Below are positions 1 through 5,897 of a DNA stretch of 6,555 bases, piece by piece. The DNA is from Acidiferrobacter sp. Lineage in GTDB: Bacteria > Pseudomonadota > Gammaproteobacteria > Arenicellales > UBA868. The notes beneath the pieces are model-generated. The model was not told the DNA's origin and ran no database searches. It worked only from the letters and a program-made list of their open reading frames with translations. The position numbers and the translations under genes were made by a program. Where the stretch lies: the NCBI GenBank assembly GCA_002694065.1, contig NZKZ01000134.1, positions 1 to 6,555 on the forward strand, written 5' to 3'. Position 1 is the first letter of the stretch. Each line of letters begins with the position of its first letter.

Positions 1-77
1 TGGTGGCTATGGGTGGACTTGAACCACCGACCCCGGCATTATGAGTGCCGTGCTCTAACCAGCTGAGCTACATAGCC
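1..77 (-). tRNA. tRNA-Met, anticodon CAT (elongator)
   Basis: Read on the minus strand this is a complete 77-nt cloverleaf including the encoded CCA (1-3). The acceptor stem GGCTATG/CATAGCC pairs 71-77 with 5-11, and position 4 gives discriminator A. The T arm is GGTGG-TTCAAGT-CCACC (12-28) and the variable loop is 5 nt. The anticodon stem is CGGCA/TGCCG with loop CTCATAA, which places anticodon CAT at 41-43. Pair 1-72 is a normal G-C and the anticodon stem lacks the three consecutive G-C pairs of initiator tRNA, so this is an elongator type. A CAT anticodon is also used by lysidine-modified tRNA-Ile2, but the acceptor and D-arm sequence closely resemble remembered proteobacterial elongator tRNA-Met genes. 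It is transcribed away from the transporter operon. Confidence 0.93.
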
Positions 78-90
78 ACGGGGGGCGCGA

Positions 91-118
91 ATCTAACGCG
101 AAAACTTCTAGGTATCAA
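91..118 (-). promoter_or_regulatory. Probable sigma-70 promoter of the tRNA-Met gene
   Basis: On the minus strand TTGATA (113-118, five of six matches to TTGACA) is followed after 16 nt by TTAGAT (91-96, a weak -10). Upstream of the -35, minus-strand sequence from about 119 to 150 is rich in A-runs, as in UP elements. The stretch between the -10 and the tRNA 5' end at 77 is almost all G and C. A GC-rich discriminator is typical of stringently controlled stable-RNA promoters. The spacing would give a leader of only a few nucleotides. The -10 match is poor, so the exact hexamers are inferred. Confidence 0.5.
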
Positions 119-161
119 GAAGATTTCGGTTTCTTATCCGTTTTTGGTACTTCCCTGCTCT

Positions 162-174
162 TAATCAGTGATTA
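162..174. promoter_or_regulatory. 13-bp perfect palindrome, candidate operator
   Basis: TAATCA-G-TGATTA is a perfect inverted repeat with 6-bp arms around one central base. It lies in the divergent region about 80 bases upstream of the binding-protein start. An overlapping dyad CAGT-N4-ACTG occupies 166-177. Short AT-rich dyads at this position are typical operators for dimeric regulators of uptake genes, but no regulator gene is in the window. The role is inferred from symmetry and position only. Confidence 0.35.
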
Positions 175-182
175 CTGTAAGA

Positions 183-212
183 TTGTCGTGTTGTAACTTT
201 ATTTGCAAGAAT
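183..212 (+). promoter_or_regulatory. Weak candidate promoter for the transporter operon
   Basis: TTGTCG (183-188) and AAGAAT (207-212) each match four of six consensus bases with an 18-nt spacer. Transcription would begin near 219, leaving a leader of about 34 nt. The rest of 78-252 shows no better plus-strand pair by eye. The true promoter could use another sigma factor or need an activator. Confidence 0.22.
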
Positions 213-235
213 GCTTCTGGCATGACCCCATTACA

Positions 236-242
236 AAGGAGG
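236..242 (+). promoter_or_regulatory. Strong Shine-Dalgarno site of the binding-protein gene
   Basis: AAGGAGG is a near-perfect complement to the 3' end of 16S rRNA and lies 10 nt before the ATG at 253. It decides the start in favour of 253 over the in-frame ATG at 310 (residue 20), which lies directly before the twin-arginine motif. It suggests heavy translation, as expected for a periplasmic binding protein. Neither downstream permease gene has a comparable site. Confidence 0.85.
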
Positions 243-252
243 AAACAAGAAG

Positions 253-1857
253 ATGAGTAAAGTCGATTACGAAATCCGCAAACTGCAAAAGCGGGTGACG
301 AACGGCGGCATGGACCGCCGTGAATTTATCAAGGCCGCTACGGCCATGGGCTTTGCCGCCACAGCACCGGCGCTTTATAGCCATGCGGCCTATGCTACGC
401 CGAAAAAAGGCGGCGTCTACCGCATGGGTCTTGGCGGCGCCAACACTGGCGACCTGCTCGACCCGGGCGAAAACGGCGACACGTTCATGATCAACATGAA
501 TATGGGAGGTTGTCGGAACGGTCTAGTCGAGGTAAACGCTGATGGGCAAGCAAAACCAGAACTGGCGGAAAGCCTGGAACCCTCAGCCGATGCCAAAACC
601 TGGGTAGTCAAACTGCGCAAGGGCATCGAATTCCATAGCGGCAAGACCTTTGATGCTGATGATGCGATTGCTTCGATAGAACATCATCGTGGTCCGGACG
701 CAACGTCAGATGCGAAAAGTGTTGCCGAATCTCTCGGAAGTATCAGAAAGGACGGTCCGAATACCCTGATCTTCGACCTTGAAAGTGGTAACGCAGACTT
801 CCCATACTTACTCAGTGACTATCACATCCTCATGGGGTCGACTGACAAATCCGGTCATATCGACTGGGAGTCGGGTGATGGCACTGGATCGTATGTTGTA
901 AAGAATTTTGAACCTGGCGTACGCGCACACTTGGTTCGAAATCCTAATTACTTCAAGGAGGGTTGTGCCAACTTCGACGAGGTTAAGATAACAGCGGTTG
1001 GCGATCCGGCAGCCCGGATGAATGGGATAGCAACTGGCCAGTTCGACTCGATCGTTCGCTGCGATCTCAAGACCGCGCCGATGCTCGAGAAAAAGCCTGG
1101 CGTAAGTGTGCTGCAGGTTTCCGGAACCAAGCATTTCACCTACCCGATGGACATGCGTCAGGCTCCTTTCAACGACAACAATGTCCGGATGGCTCTTAAA
1201 CATGGGATTGACAGAGAGGCCTTCGTCAACACCGTGCTGCGTGGCTATGGCTCTCTTGGCAACGATCACCCGATCAGCTCCAACCAGAACTACCACGCAG
1301 GCGATCTGCCGCAGCGCCAGTACGATGTCGACAAAGCCAAGTGGTATCTCAAGCAGGCTGGCCTGACTAGCCTAGACGTAGAGATAGCAGCATCAGATGC
1401 TGCCTTTAACGGCGCCGTGGACGCAACGCAGCTTTACTCTGAAGCAGCCAAGGGTGCAGGTATCAACATCAAGGTCAACCGCGTCTCACCCGATGGCTAC
1501 TGGAACAACGTCTGGATGAAAGTCCCGTGGAGCGCATGTTACTGGTCCGGCCGTCCTACCGCGGACTGGATGTTTACCATTGGCTACAAGGCTGGTGGCA
1601 ACTGGACTGACAGTTTCTGGAACCATCCACGGTTCGAAAAGCTGCTGGTGGCGGGGCGTGCTGAGCTGGATGAAGCCAAGCGCAACGACATCTACGTCGA
1701 AATGCAGACCATCGTCCGCGACGAAGGCGGCGTGGTTGTCCCCTGCTTCGCCAACAACGTCGACGCGGCATCTGATGCGCTGGGTCGACCCGACAAACTC
1801 GCTGCTAACTGGGAACTTGATGGTTCTCGCAGCATGGAGCGCTGGTGGTTTAAATAA
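253..1857 (+). CDS. ABC transporter substrate-binding protein, peptide/nickel family (SBP_bac_5), Tat-exported
   Basis: This 534-residue protein captures substrate in the periplasm and delivers it to the permease pair encoded just downstream. The N-terminus carries a twin-arginine signal: DRREFIKAA at 21-29, a hydrophobic stretch to about residue 45, and a likely cleavage after AYA (46-48). It is therefore probably exported folded through Tat. The mature part has family-5 landmarks: LAESLEPS (104-111), a WxxxLRKGIEFHSGK segment (117-131), GTGSYVVKNFEPG (210-222), LVRNPNYFKEG (228-237), and PFNDNNVRMALKHGIDRE (305-322). Length is normal for DppA/OppA-like proteins. It resembles remembered binding proteins of marine bacteria annotated for peptides. 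The ligand cannot be read from sequence, and family members also bind nickel, heme, opines or glutathione. Residues 1-20 form an unusually long charged n-region. The middle of the gene uses more AT-rich codons (ATA, AGA, TTA) than its start. Confidence 0.92.
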   Translation: MSKVDYEIRKLQKRVTNGGMDRREFIKAATAMGFAATAPALYSHAAYATPKKGGVYRMGLGGANTGDLLDPGENGDTFMINMNMGGCRNGLVEVNADGQAKPELAESLEPSADAKTWVVKLRKGIEFHSGKTFDADDAIASIEHHRGPDATSDAKSVAESLGSIRKDGPNTLIFDLESGNADFPYLLSDYHILMGSTDKSGHIDWESGDGTGSYVVKNFEPGVRAHLVRNPNYFKEGCANFDEVKITAVGDPAARMNGIATGQFDSIVRCDLKTAPMLEKKPGVSVLQVSGTKHFTYPMDMRQAPFNDNNVRMALKHGIDREAFVNTVLRGYGSLGNDHPISSNQNYHAGDLPQRQYDVDKAKWYLKQAGLTSLDVEIAASDAAFNGAVDATQLYSEAAKGAGINIKVNRVSPDGYWNNVWMKVPWSACYWSGRPTADWMFTIGYKAGGNWTDSFWNHPRFEKLLVAGRAELDEAKRNDIYVEMQTIVRDEGGVVVPCFANNVDAASDALGRPDKLAANWELDGSRSMERWWFK

Positions 1858-1865
1858 GCCGGGTT

Positions 1866-1898
1866 AAGCCATGACTGAGTTGCGTTAACTCATGGCTT
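1866..1898 (+). repeat. Inverted repeat (hairpin) just after the binding-protein gene
   Basis: AAGCCATGA (1866-1874) pairs perfectly with TCATGGCTT (1890-1898), giving a 9-bp stem with a 15-nt loop. Alternatively a 7-bp outer stem plus GAGTT/AACTC (1877-1881 with 1887-1891) forms, with a 4-nt bulge. It starts 8 nt after the stop codon and sits just ahead of the terminator-like stem. It has no U-tract, so it is more likely an mRNA 3'-end stabiliser than a terminator. That role is inferred. Confidence 0.55.
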
Positions 1899-1907
1899 GC
1901 AGCCTAC

Positions 1908-1940
1908 AGAAAAGGCCCGGACCCGTTCCGGGCCTTTTCT
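1908..1940 (+). terminator. Intrinsic terminator-like stem between binding-protein and permease genes
   Basis: A perfect 14-bp stem pairs 1908-1921 with 1927-1940 around the 5-nt loop CCCGT. The core is GGCCCGG/CCGGGCC, flanked by an A-run on the left and TTTTCT on the right, so it could act in both directions. It lies 25 nt before the permease ATG at 1965. In a binding-protein-first operon it would make most transcripts stop after the first gene, with read-through supplying the permeases. The T-run lies partly inside the stem, so termination efficiency is uncertain. Confidence 0.8.
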
Positions 1941-1964
1941 CACTTTGGCAGATGATCTGATCTC

Positions 1965-2924
1965 ATGAAGAACCAATTGCTGCGCCTTGTGGTGAGGCGC
2001 TTGGGACTGGGTATCCTGACCCTGATCGCGATCTCATTGCTGATCACGATCGGTGTCGAGGCACTGTCGGGAGATGTCTGTACAGCCATGATGGGTCAGA
2101 TGGCTTCCGACGATAAAGTAGCCGCTTGTCATCGGGCGCTAAATCTCGACCGGCCGGTGCACGTACGCTACCTCGAGTGGCTAGTGAACTTTGCGCAAGG
2201 GGACATGGGTAAGGCGCTCACCAACAATTATGAAGTCGCCGAGATCATAGGTAACCGTATCGGCAACACCTTCTTCCTTGCGGCATCGGCGGCGTTAGTC
2301 GCTGTCCCCATTTCATTAATTCTCGGTGTACTTGCCGCGCTTTACCGTAACTCGTTTTTTGACCGCTCGATCTCGATGATTACGCTGAGCGGGGTATCGG
2401 TGCCAGACTTTTTTATCGCCTATATCCTGATGGCGATTTTCGCTGTTTCCTACGGCTTCTTCCCAGCGATATCGAACATTGACGAAACCATGACGCTTGC
2501 CGAGCGGATCAATGCGTCTGCCCTGCCGGTGCTGACCCTGACCCTCGCCGTCAGCGCCCATATGATGCGCATGACGCGGGCATCCATTGTCAGCTTGATG
2601 GCAAGCCCCTACATTGAGATGGCCAAACTCAAGGGCATCCGACCGGGACGAATTATCGTTTTTCATGCGCTGCCTAACGCCTGGTCGCCCATTATTCAGG
2701 TGATCATGCTCAATCTGGCGTGGCTGGTGGTGGGGGTTGTGATTGTCGAAGTGGTGTTTGTCTATCCGGGACTGGGCGCCCTCATGATCGACGCCGTATT
2801 TCTGCGGGATCTGCCCACCGTGCGCGCCACCGCGATGATCTTCGCCTTGGTATACGTCATTCTCAATTTGCTGGCGGATATCCTGTCACTGATGTCCAAC
2901 CCGCGACTGATGCATCCCAAGTAA
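1965..2924 (+). CDS. ABC transporter permease, DppB/OppB type
   Basis: This 319-residue inner-membrane protein is the first of two permease subunits forming the channel of a peptide/nickel-type importer. An N-terminal helix lies at about 9-30. A periplasmic loop includes GDMGKALTNN (79-88), matching the GDxGxS region of DppB proteins. Membrane segments follow at about 102-127, 136-164, 186-205, 243-266 and 286-308. The cytoplasmic EAA loop at about 216-240 (YIEMAKLKG, then HALPNA) is where an ATPase subunit would dock. VFVYPGLGALMIDAV (264-278) and RDLP (281-284) are further family signatures. No good Shine-Dalgarno precedes the ATG, only GATCTGATCTC, so translation is probably weaker than that of the binding protein. 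The gene follows a terminator-like stem and is 6 nt from the next permease gene. Substrate is unassigned, so no symbol is given. Confidence 0.92.
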   Translation: MKNQLLRLVVRRLGLGILTLIAISLLITIGVEALSGDVCTAMMGQMASDDKVAACHRALNLDRPVHVRYLEWLVNFAQGDMGKALTNNYEVAEIIGNRIGNTFFLAASAALVAVPISLILGVLAALYRNSFFDRSISMITLSGVSVPDFFIAYILMAIFAVSYGFFPAISNIDETMTLAERINASALPVLTLTLAVSAHMMRMTRASIVSLMASPYIEMAKLKGIRPGRIIVFHALPNAWSPIIQVIMLNLAWLVVGVVIVEVVFVYPGLGALMIDAVFLRDLPTVRATAMIFALVYVILNLLADILSLMSNPRLMHPK

Positions 2925-2930
2925 GCAATC

Positions 2931-3761
2931 ATGAATATCTGGATAGTGATCAGGGAGATGAGCTGGGCCAGCCGATTAGGTCTGCTGGTGGTCAGCGGAT
3001 TCGGCTTCTGCGCCATCTTTGCACCTTGGCTGGCGCCCTATGGCCAGAGTGAGATCGTGGGGGATGTCTGGGAGCCGCTGTTTGGCGAGTTCTTCTTCGG
3101 CACAGATCAGATCGGCCGGGATATGCTGACGATGCTGATCTATGGTGCTCGCAACATGATCGCACTCGCGCTGCTGACGACTGCCTGTGCGTTTGGGCTG
3201 GGGTCGCTACTGGGCTTTCTCGCCGCCACCATGGGAGGCTGGGTCGATCAGGTACTGAGTCGCTTTGTGGATGTGGTGATATCCATTCCCACTTTGATCT
3301 TTGCGCTGATTGTGCTGTCTTCGACGGGCACCTCAATATTGGCCCTGGTCACGGTCATTGCCATCATTTACGCCATGCCGGTCTATCGTATCGCACGGGC
3401 TGTGGCCATGGACATTGAGGTGATGGACTACGTCGAAGCGGCGCGGCTTCGCGGAGAGGGGTTGTGGTGGATCATGCGTAAAGAAATTCTGCCGAACGCG
3501 CTAACTCCGCTGGCCGCCGAATTCGGGCTGCGTTTCTGTTTCGTATTTCTCCTGATCAGCGGCCTGAGTTTTCTCGGTCTCGGCCTGCAGCCGCCGCTTG
3601 CTGACTGGGGCGCAATGGTGCGGGATAACGGCGGCGGGATTGCCTGGGGCTTTATGCACCCGTTGGTGCCAGCCACCTGTATCGCGCTGCTAACCATCGG
3701 CATCAACCTGATCGTCGATTCAGCGGTGCAAAAAGCAAGCGGTCTACGAGAAGACCACTGA
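2931..3761 (+). CDS. ABC transporter permease, DppC/OppC type
   Basis: This 276-residue protein is the second permease subunit, pairing with the one encoded 6 nt upstream. Residues 12-33 form the first membrane helix. FGTDQIGRDMLTMLIYGAR (56-74) is the characteristic FGTDxxGRD motif after it. Further helices lie at about 76-100, 115-150, 198-217 and 246-266. The EAA loop spans about 167-194 (DYVEAARLRG, then EILPNALTP) and would contact an ATPase. SFLGLGLQPPLADWGAMV (213-230) is also typical. Length is slightly short for DppC (often near 300), mainly because the cytoplasmic N-terminal segment is short. The ATG at 2931 has only a weak upstream site, so coupling to the preceding gene is likely. 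The operon ends here: the stop is 16 nt from a convergent gene and no ATPase gene follows. Confidence 0.92.
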   Translation: MNIWIVIREMSWASRLGLLVVSGFGFCAIFAPWLAPYGQSEIVGDVWEPLFGEFFFGTDQIGRDMLTMLIYGARNMIALALLTTACAFGLGSLLGFLAATMGGWVDQVLSRFVDVVISIPTLIFALIVLSSTGTSILALVTVIAIIYAMPVYRIARAVAMDIEVMDYVEAARLRGEGLWWIMRKEILPNALTPLAAEFGLRFCFVFLLISGLSFLGLGLQPPLADWGAMVRDNGGGIAWGFMHPLVPATCIALLTIGINLIVDSAVQKASGLREDH

Positions 3762-3775
3762 TCCTCCAGCGCAGC

Positions 3776-3796
3776 GGTTATTCGTTTGGAATAACC
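3776..3796. repeat. Perfect 8-bp inverted repeat at the convergent gene ends
   Basis: GGTTATTC (3776-3783) and GAATAACC (3789-3796) pair perfectly around the loop GTTTG. The repeat covers the last codons and stop (3778-3780) of the minus-strand dehydrogenase gene and starts 15 nt after the permease stop. It could fold in both transcripts. No U-tract follows on either strand, so it is not a standard intrinsic terminator, though it may slow polymerase or protect 3' ends. Confidence 0.45.
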
Positions 3797-4692
3797 TCAT
3801 CAAAACCCGGCGCGCGCAGGGTTTCGCCAGTCGTCTCTTCCATCATCTTGACGACGTGTGCCGTCCAGGCCTCTCCGCCATACCGCTCACGTGATGCCTC
3901 GAACATCTTCTGTGCCACCGTGGTCAACTGCAGCGGCACATCGAGGCGACGGCCCATGTCGGTCACGAAGCCAAGATCCTTAAGCCCAAGGTCAGTCGTG
4001 AATCCCGTATTCAGGCTGCCGTTCAGAATAACGGGGGCCCAGTCCTCAAACTCACGACTGCTGCCGGAGCTCGCAGTAATGGCTTCATAACATTTGGCGA
4101 GATCCAGACCGCCGCGTTTGGCCAGCATCAGTGCCTCACCCATTGCCACGAGATCGACCAGGCACAGAAGATTCGTGATGACCTTGATCAGGGACGCGTT
4201 GCCGATCTTACCCATATAGACGACCTGTCCGCTCAGGGTCTCCAGCAAAGCCGCCTGGCGTTTGAATAAAGACTCATCTCCACCGACCAGTAATGTCATC
4301 TCACCGCGTGCTGCACGGTGGACACCACCGGTCGCGGGGCACTCCAACACCTCGATACCGCGCTCGGCAGCCAATCCTGCCAAGCGGATCATTTCATTGG
4401 CATCCGTCGTGCTCATCTCGATCCAGCAACTACCCTCACGCATGACATCGAATACACCGTCGGTTCCTGTCATGACCTTGAGAGAGGCGTCGGGCGAGGG
4501 CAGACAGGTGATCAGGACATCGACCTGATTAGCGGCCTCCGTCGCAGAAGCCGCGCCCGTCGCACCCTTTGCGACAAGCTTTTCTACTGCCGTGGGGTCA
4601 AGATCGAAGACTTTGAGATCATGACCGGCCTCCAGAACTTGCCGGGCCATTCTCGCGCCCAGCATGCCAAGACCAATGAATCCGCACTGCAT
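3778..4692 (-). CDS. NAD(P)-dependent oxidoreductase, 3-hydroxyisobutyrate dehydrogenase / beta-hydroxyacid dehydrogenase family
   Basis: This 304-residue cytoplasmic enzyme should oxidise a beta-hydroxyacid, or reduce the matching semialdehyde, with NAD(P). The N-terminal Rossmann fold opens with GFIGLGMLGARMA (4-16), a slight variant of the usual GxGxMGxxMA. D30 at the end of the second strand favours NAD over NADP. The substrate region CPATGGVHRAARGEMTLLVGG (118-138) corresponds to the family PVSGGxxGAxxGxL motif, with T121 for Ser and R126 for the usual Gly. The catalytic lysine is K170, with N174 four residues on, followed by the all-helical C-terminal domain and KDLGF (238-242). The start is fixed by the Rossmann motif. 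A run of seven G preceded by A (minus strand, 4699-4706) ends 6 nt before the ATG and may serve as the ribosome site. The substrate is unknown, and the motif changes argue against naming it mmsB or garR. Confidence 0.9.
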   Translation of the reverse strand: MQCGFIGLGMLGARMARQVLEAGHDLKVFDLDPTAVEKLVAKGATGAASATEAANQVDVLITCLPSPDASLKVMTGTDGVFDVMREGSCWIEMSTTDANEMIRLAGLAAERGIEVLECPATGGVHRAARGEMTLLVGGDESLFKRQAALLETLSGQVVYMGKIGNASLIKVITNLLCLVDLVAMGEALMLAKRGGLDLAKCYEAITASSGSSREFEDWAPVILNGSLNTGFTTDLGLKDLGFVTDMGRRLDVPLQLTTVAQKMFEASRERYGGEAWTAHVVKMMEETTGETLRAPGFDEVIPNE

Positions 4693-4805
4693 AAAATTCC
4701 CCCCCTGAAAGCAACTGAACAGGACTTATCCGAAACCCCACATCCGGCGAGACGAGAGCGGGCGGGTCCTAAATCACACTGGTTTATCCGTCGCCGGCGT
4801 TATCC
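4693..4805 (-). other. Intergenic gap between ychF and the dehydrogenase gene
   Basis: These 113 bases contain no gene I can support. On the minus strand, CCGGCGA just after ychF can pair with TCGCCGG about 40 nt later, a long-range stem without a U-tract, so no clear terminator for ychF is visible. TTATCCG occurs on the plus strand at 4726-4732 and 4784-4790. No convincing promoter for the dehydrogenase gene was found; GATAAG (in minus-strand CGGATAAG) is at best a -10 without a matching -35. Confidence 0.5.
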
Positions 4806-5897
4806 TCAAACGTTAAACCTAAAGTGCATGATGTCGCCGTCGCTCAGAATGTATTCTTTGCCTTCAAGGCGCAACCGCCCGGCCTCACGGGCACCCTGCT
4901 CTCCCTGATACTCAACGAAATCATCATACGCAATCGTCTCGGCCCGGATAAAGCCCCGTTCGAAATCCGTATGAATCTCACCTGCCGCCTGCGGGGCGGT
5001 CGCGCCACAGCCTACGGTCCACGCACGTACCTCCTTGGGTCCAGCAGTGAAAAATGTCTGCAAACCTAAAAGGGCATAGCCGGCGCGAATAACACGATCA
5101 AGTCCAGAGCTCTCAAGGCCCAAATCCTCTAGAAAACCAGCACGCTCTTGCGCATCAATCTCCGAGATCTCCTGCTCAATCGCGGCGCTCACCACGACGA
5201 CCTGTGCCTGGCGGGTTTGCGCATGGGCCGCCAACTTGCCTACCTGATCATTCCCATTGAGATCTTCCTCTGAGACGTTGGCAACATAGAGCATAGGCTT
5301 GGCCGACAAGAGACATAACGGCTTGAGCGCAGCGGAGGCTTCCGGATCCTGAAGCAGTGCCTGCAATCCCTGATCCTGAGAAAGCGCTTCATATGCCTGC
5401 TTCAGGTAACCCAGCTCCCGCAGGATTTTCTTGTCGCCGGTCTTGGCGGCTTTGGTGGTCCTGTCAACAGCGCGCTCTGTGGTTTCAAGATCGGCCAGAG
5501 CGAGTTCGGTCTCGATGGTCGCAACATCGGCAAGGGGATCGACCTTGCCCGATACATGGGTAATATCGTCATCACTAAACGCCCGGACCACGTGGATGAT
5601 CGCATCGACCTCACGGATATGAGCAAGAAACCGGTTGCCAAGCCCTTCGCCTTTTGAGGCCCCTGCCACCAAGCCGGCGATATCCACAAACTCGATGGCT
5701 GTGGGAATGACCTTTGCCGGGTTGACCAGTCCGGCAATGGTCTCGAGACGGGGATCAGGCACCTCGACAATGCCGACATTCGGATCGATGGTGCAGAATG
5801 GATAATTCTCGGCCTGCGCTCCCGCATGGGTGAGCGCATTGAAGAGGGTCGACTTACCCACATTGGGCAGTCCGACAATGCCGCAACGAAAGCCCAC
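4806..5897 (-). CDS. ychF: Redox/ribosome-associated ATPase YchF (Obg-like, OLA1 family)
   Basis: This 363-residue cytoplasmic P-loop protein of the Obg/TRAFAC class prefers ATP, binds ribosomes, and is linked to stress responses and translation. The length matches E. coli YchF and it ends with the same FRFNV. The P-loop GLPNVGKST is at 9-17. Switch I has FCTIDPN (34-40). The G3 region begins at D72 (DIAGLV) and continues with GASKGEGLGNRFL (79-91). NVSE (207-210) replaces the NKxD of true GTPases, which explains the ATP preference. A helical coiled-coil insert spans roughly 130-200, and the C-terminal TGS domain runs from about 280 to 361. Translation starts at GTG (5897-5895), directly after the pth stop, with no strong ribosome site (AAAGG lies about 11 nt upstream), so coupling to pth is likely. 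MGF at the N-terminus agrees with the family. Confidence 0.97.
   Translation of the reverse strand: MGFRCGIVGLPNVGKSTLFNALTHAGAQAENYPFCTIDPNVGIVEVPDPRLETIAGLVNPAKVIPTAIEFVDIAGLVAGASKGEGLGNRFLAHIREVDAIIHVVRAFSDDDITHVSGKVDPLADVATIETELALADLETTERAVDRTTKAAKTGDKKILRELGYLKQAYEALSQDQGLQALLQDPEASAALKPLCLLSAKPMLYVANVSEEDLNGNDQVGKLAAHAQTRQAQVVVVSAAIEQEISEIDAQERAGFLEDLGLESSGLDRVIRAGYALLGLQTFFTAGPKEVRAWTVGCGATAPQAAGEIHTDFERGFIRAETIAYDDFVEYQGEQGAREAGRLRLEGKEYILSDGDIMHFRFNV

Noticed and set aside
1..77. tRNA-Met as an integration site for a genomic island covering the accessory genes
   Set aside because: The accessory genes lie on the 5' side of the tRNA, no repeat of its 3' end is seen to the right, and no integrase is in the window.
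808..1296. 162-codon minus-strand open frame inside the binding-protein gene
   Set aside because: It is a shadow of the plus-strand gene, whose frame carries clear family motifs throughout.
134..4790. Three copies of TTATCCG (134-140, 4726-4732, 4784-4790) as a shared regulatory motif
   Set aside because: A 7-mer recurring three times in 6.5 kb is weak evidence, and the copies have no consistent position relative to starts.
4741..4800. Long-range CCGGCGA/TCGCCGG stem as terminator of ychF
   Set aside because: The loop is about 40 nt and no U-tract follows, so it does not meet the pattern of an intrinsic terminator.
4318..4908. 196-codon plus-strand open frame opposite the dehydrogenase and the end of ychF
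   Set aside because: It lies antisense to two well-supported genes, its translation shows no family motif and is Arg/His-rich, and it has no ribosome site.
5402..5878. 158-codon minus-strand open frame overlapping ychF
   Set aside because: It is an alternative frame of ychF with a low-complexity Ser/Pro/Arg translation and no recognisable domain.
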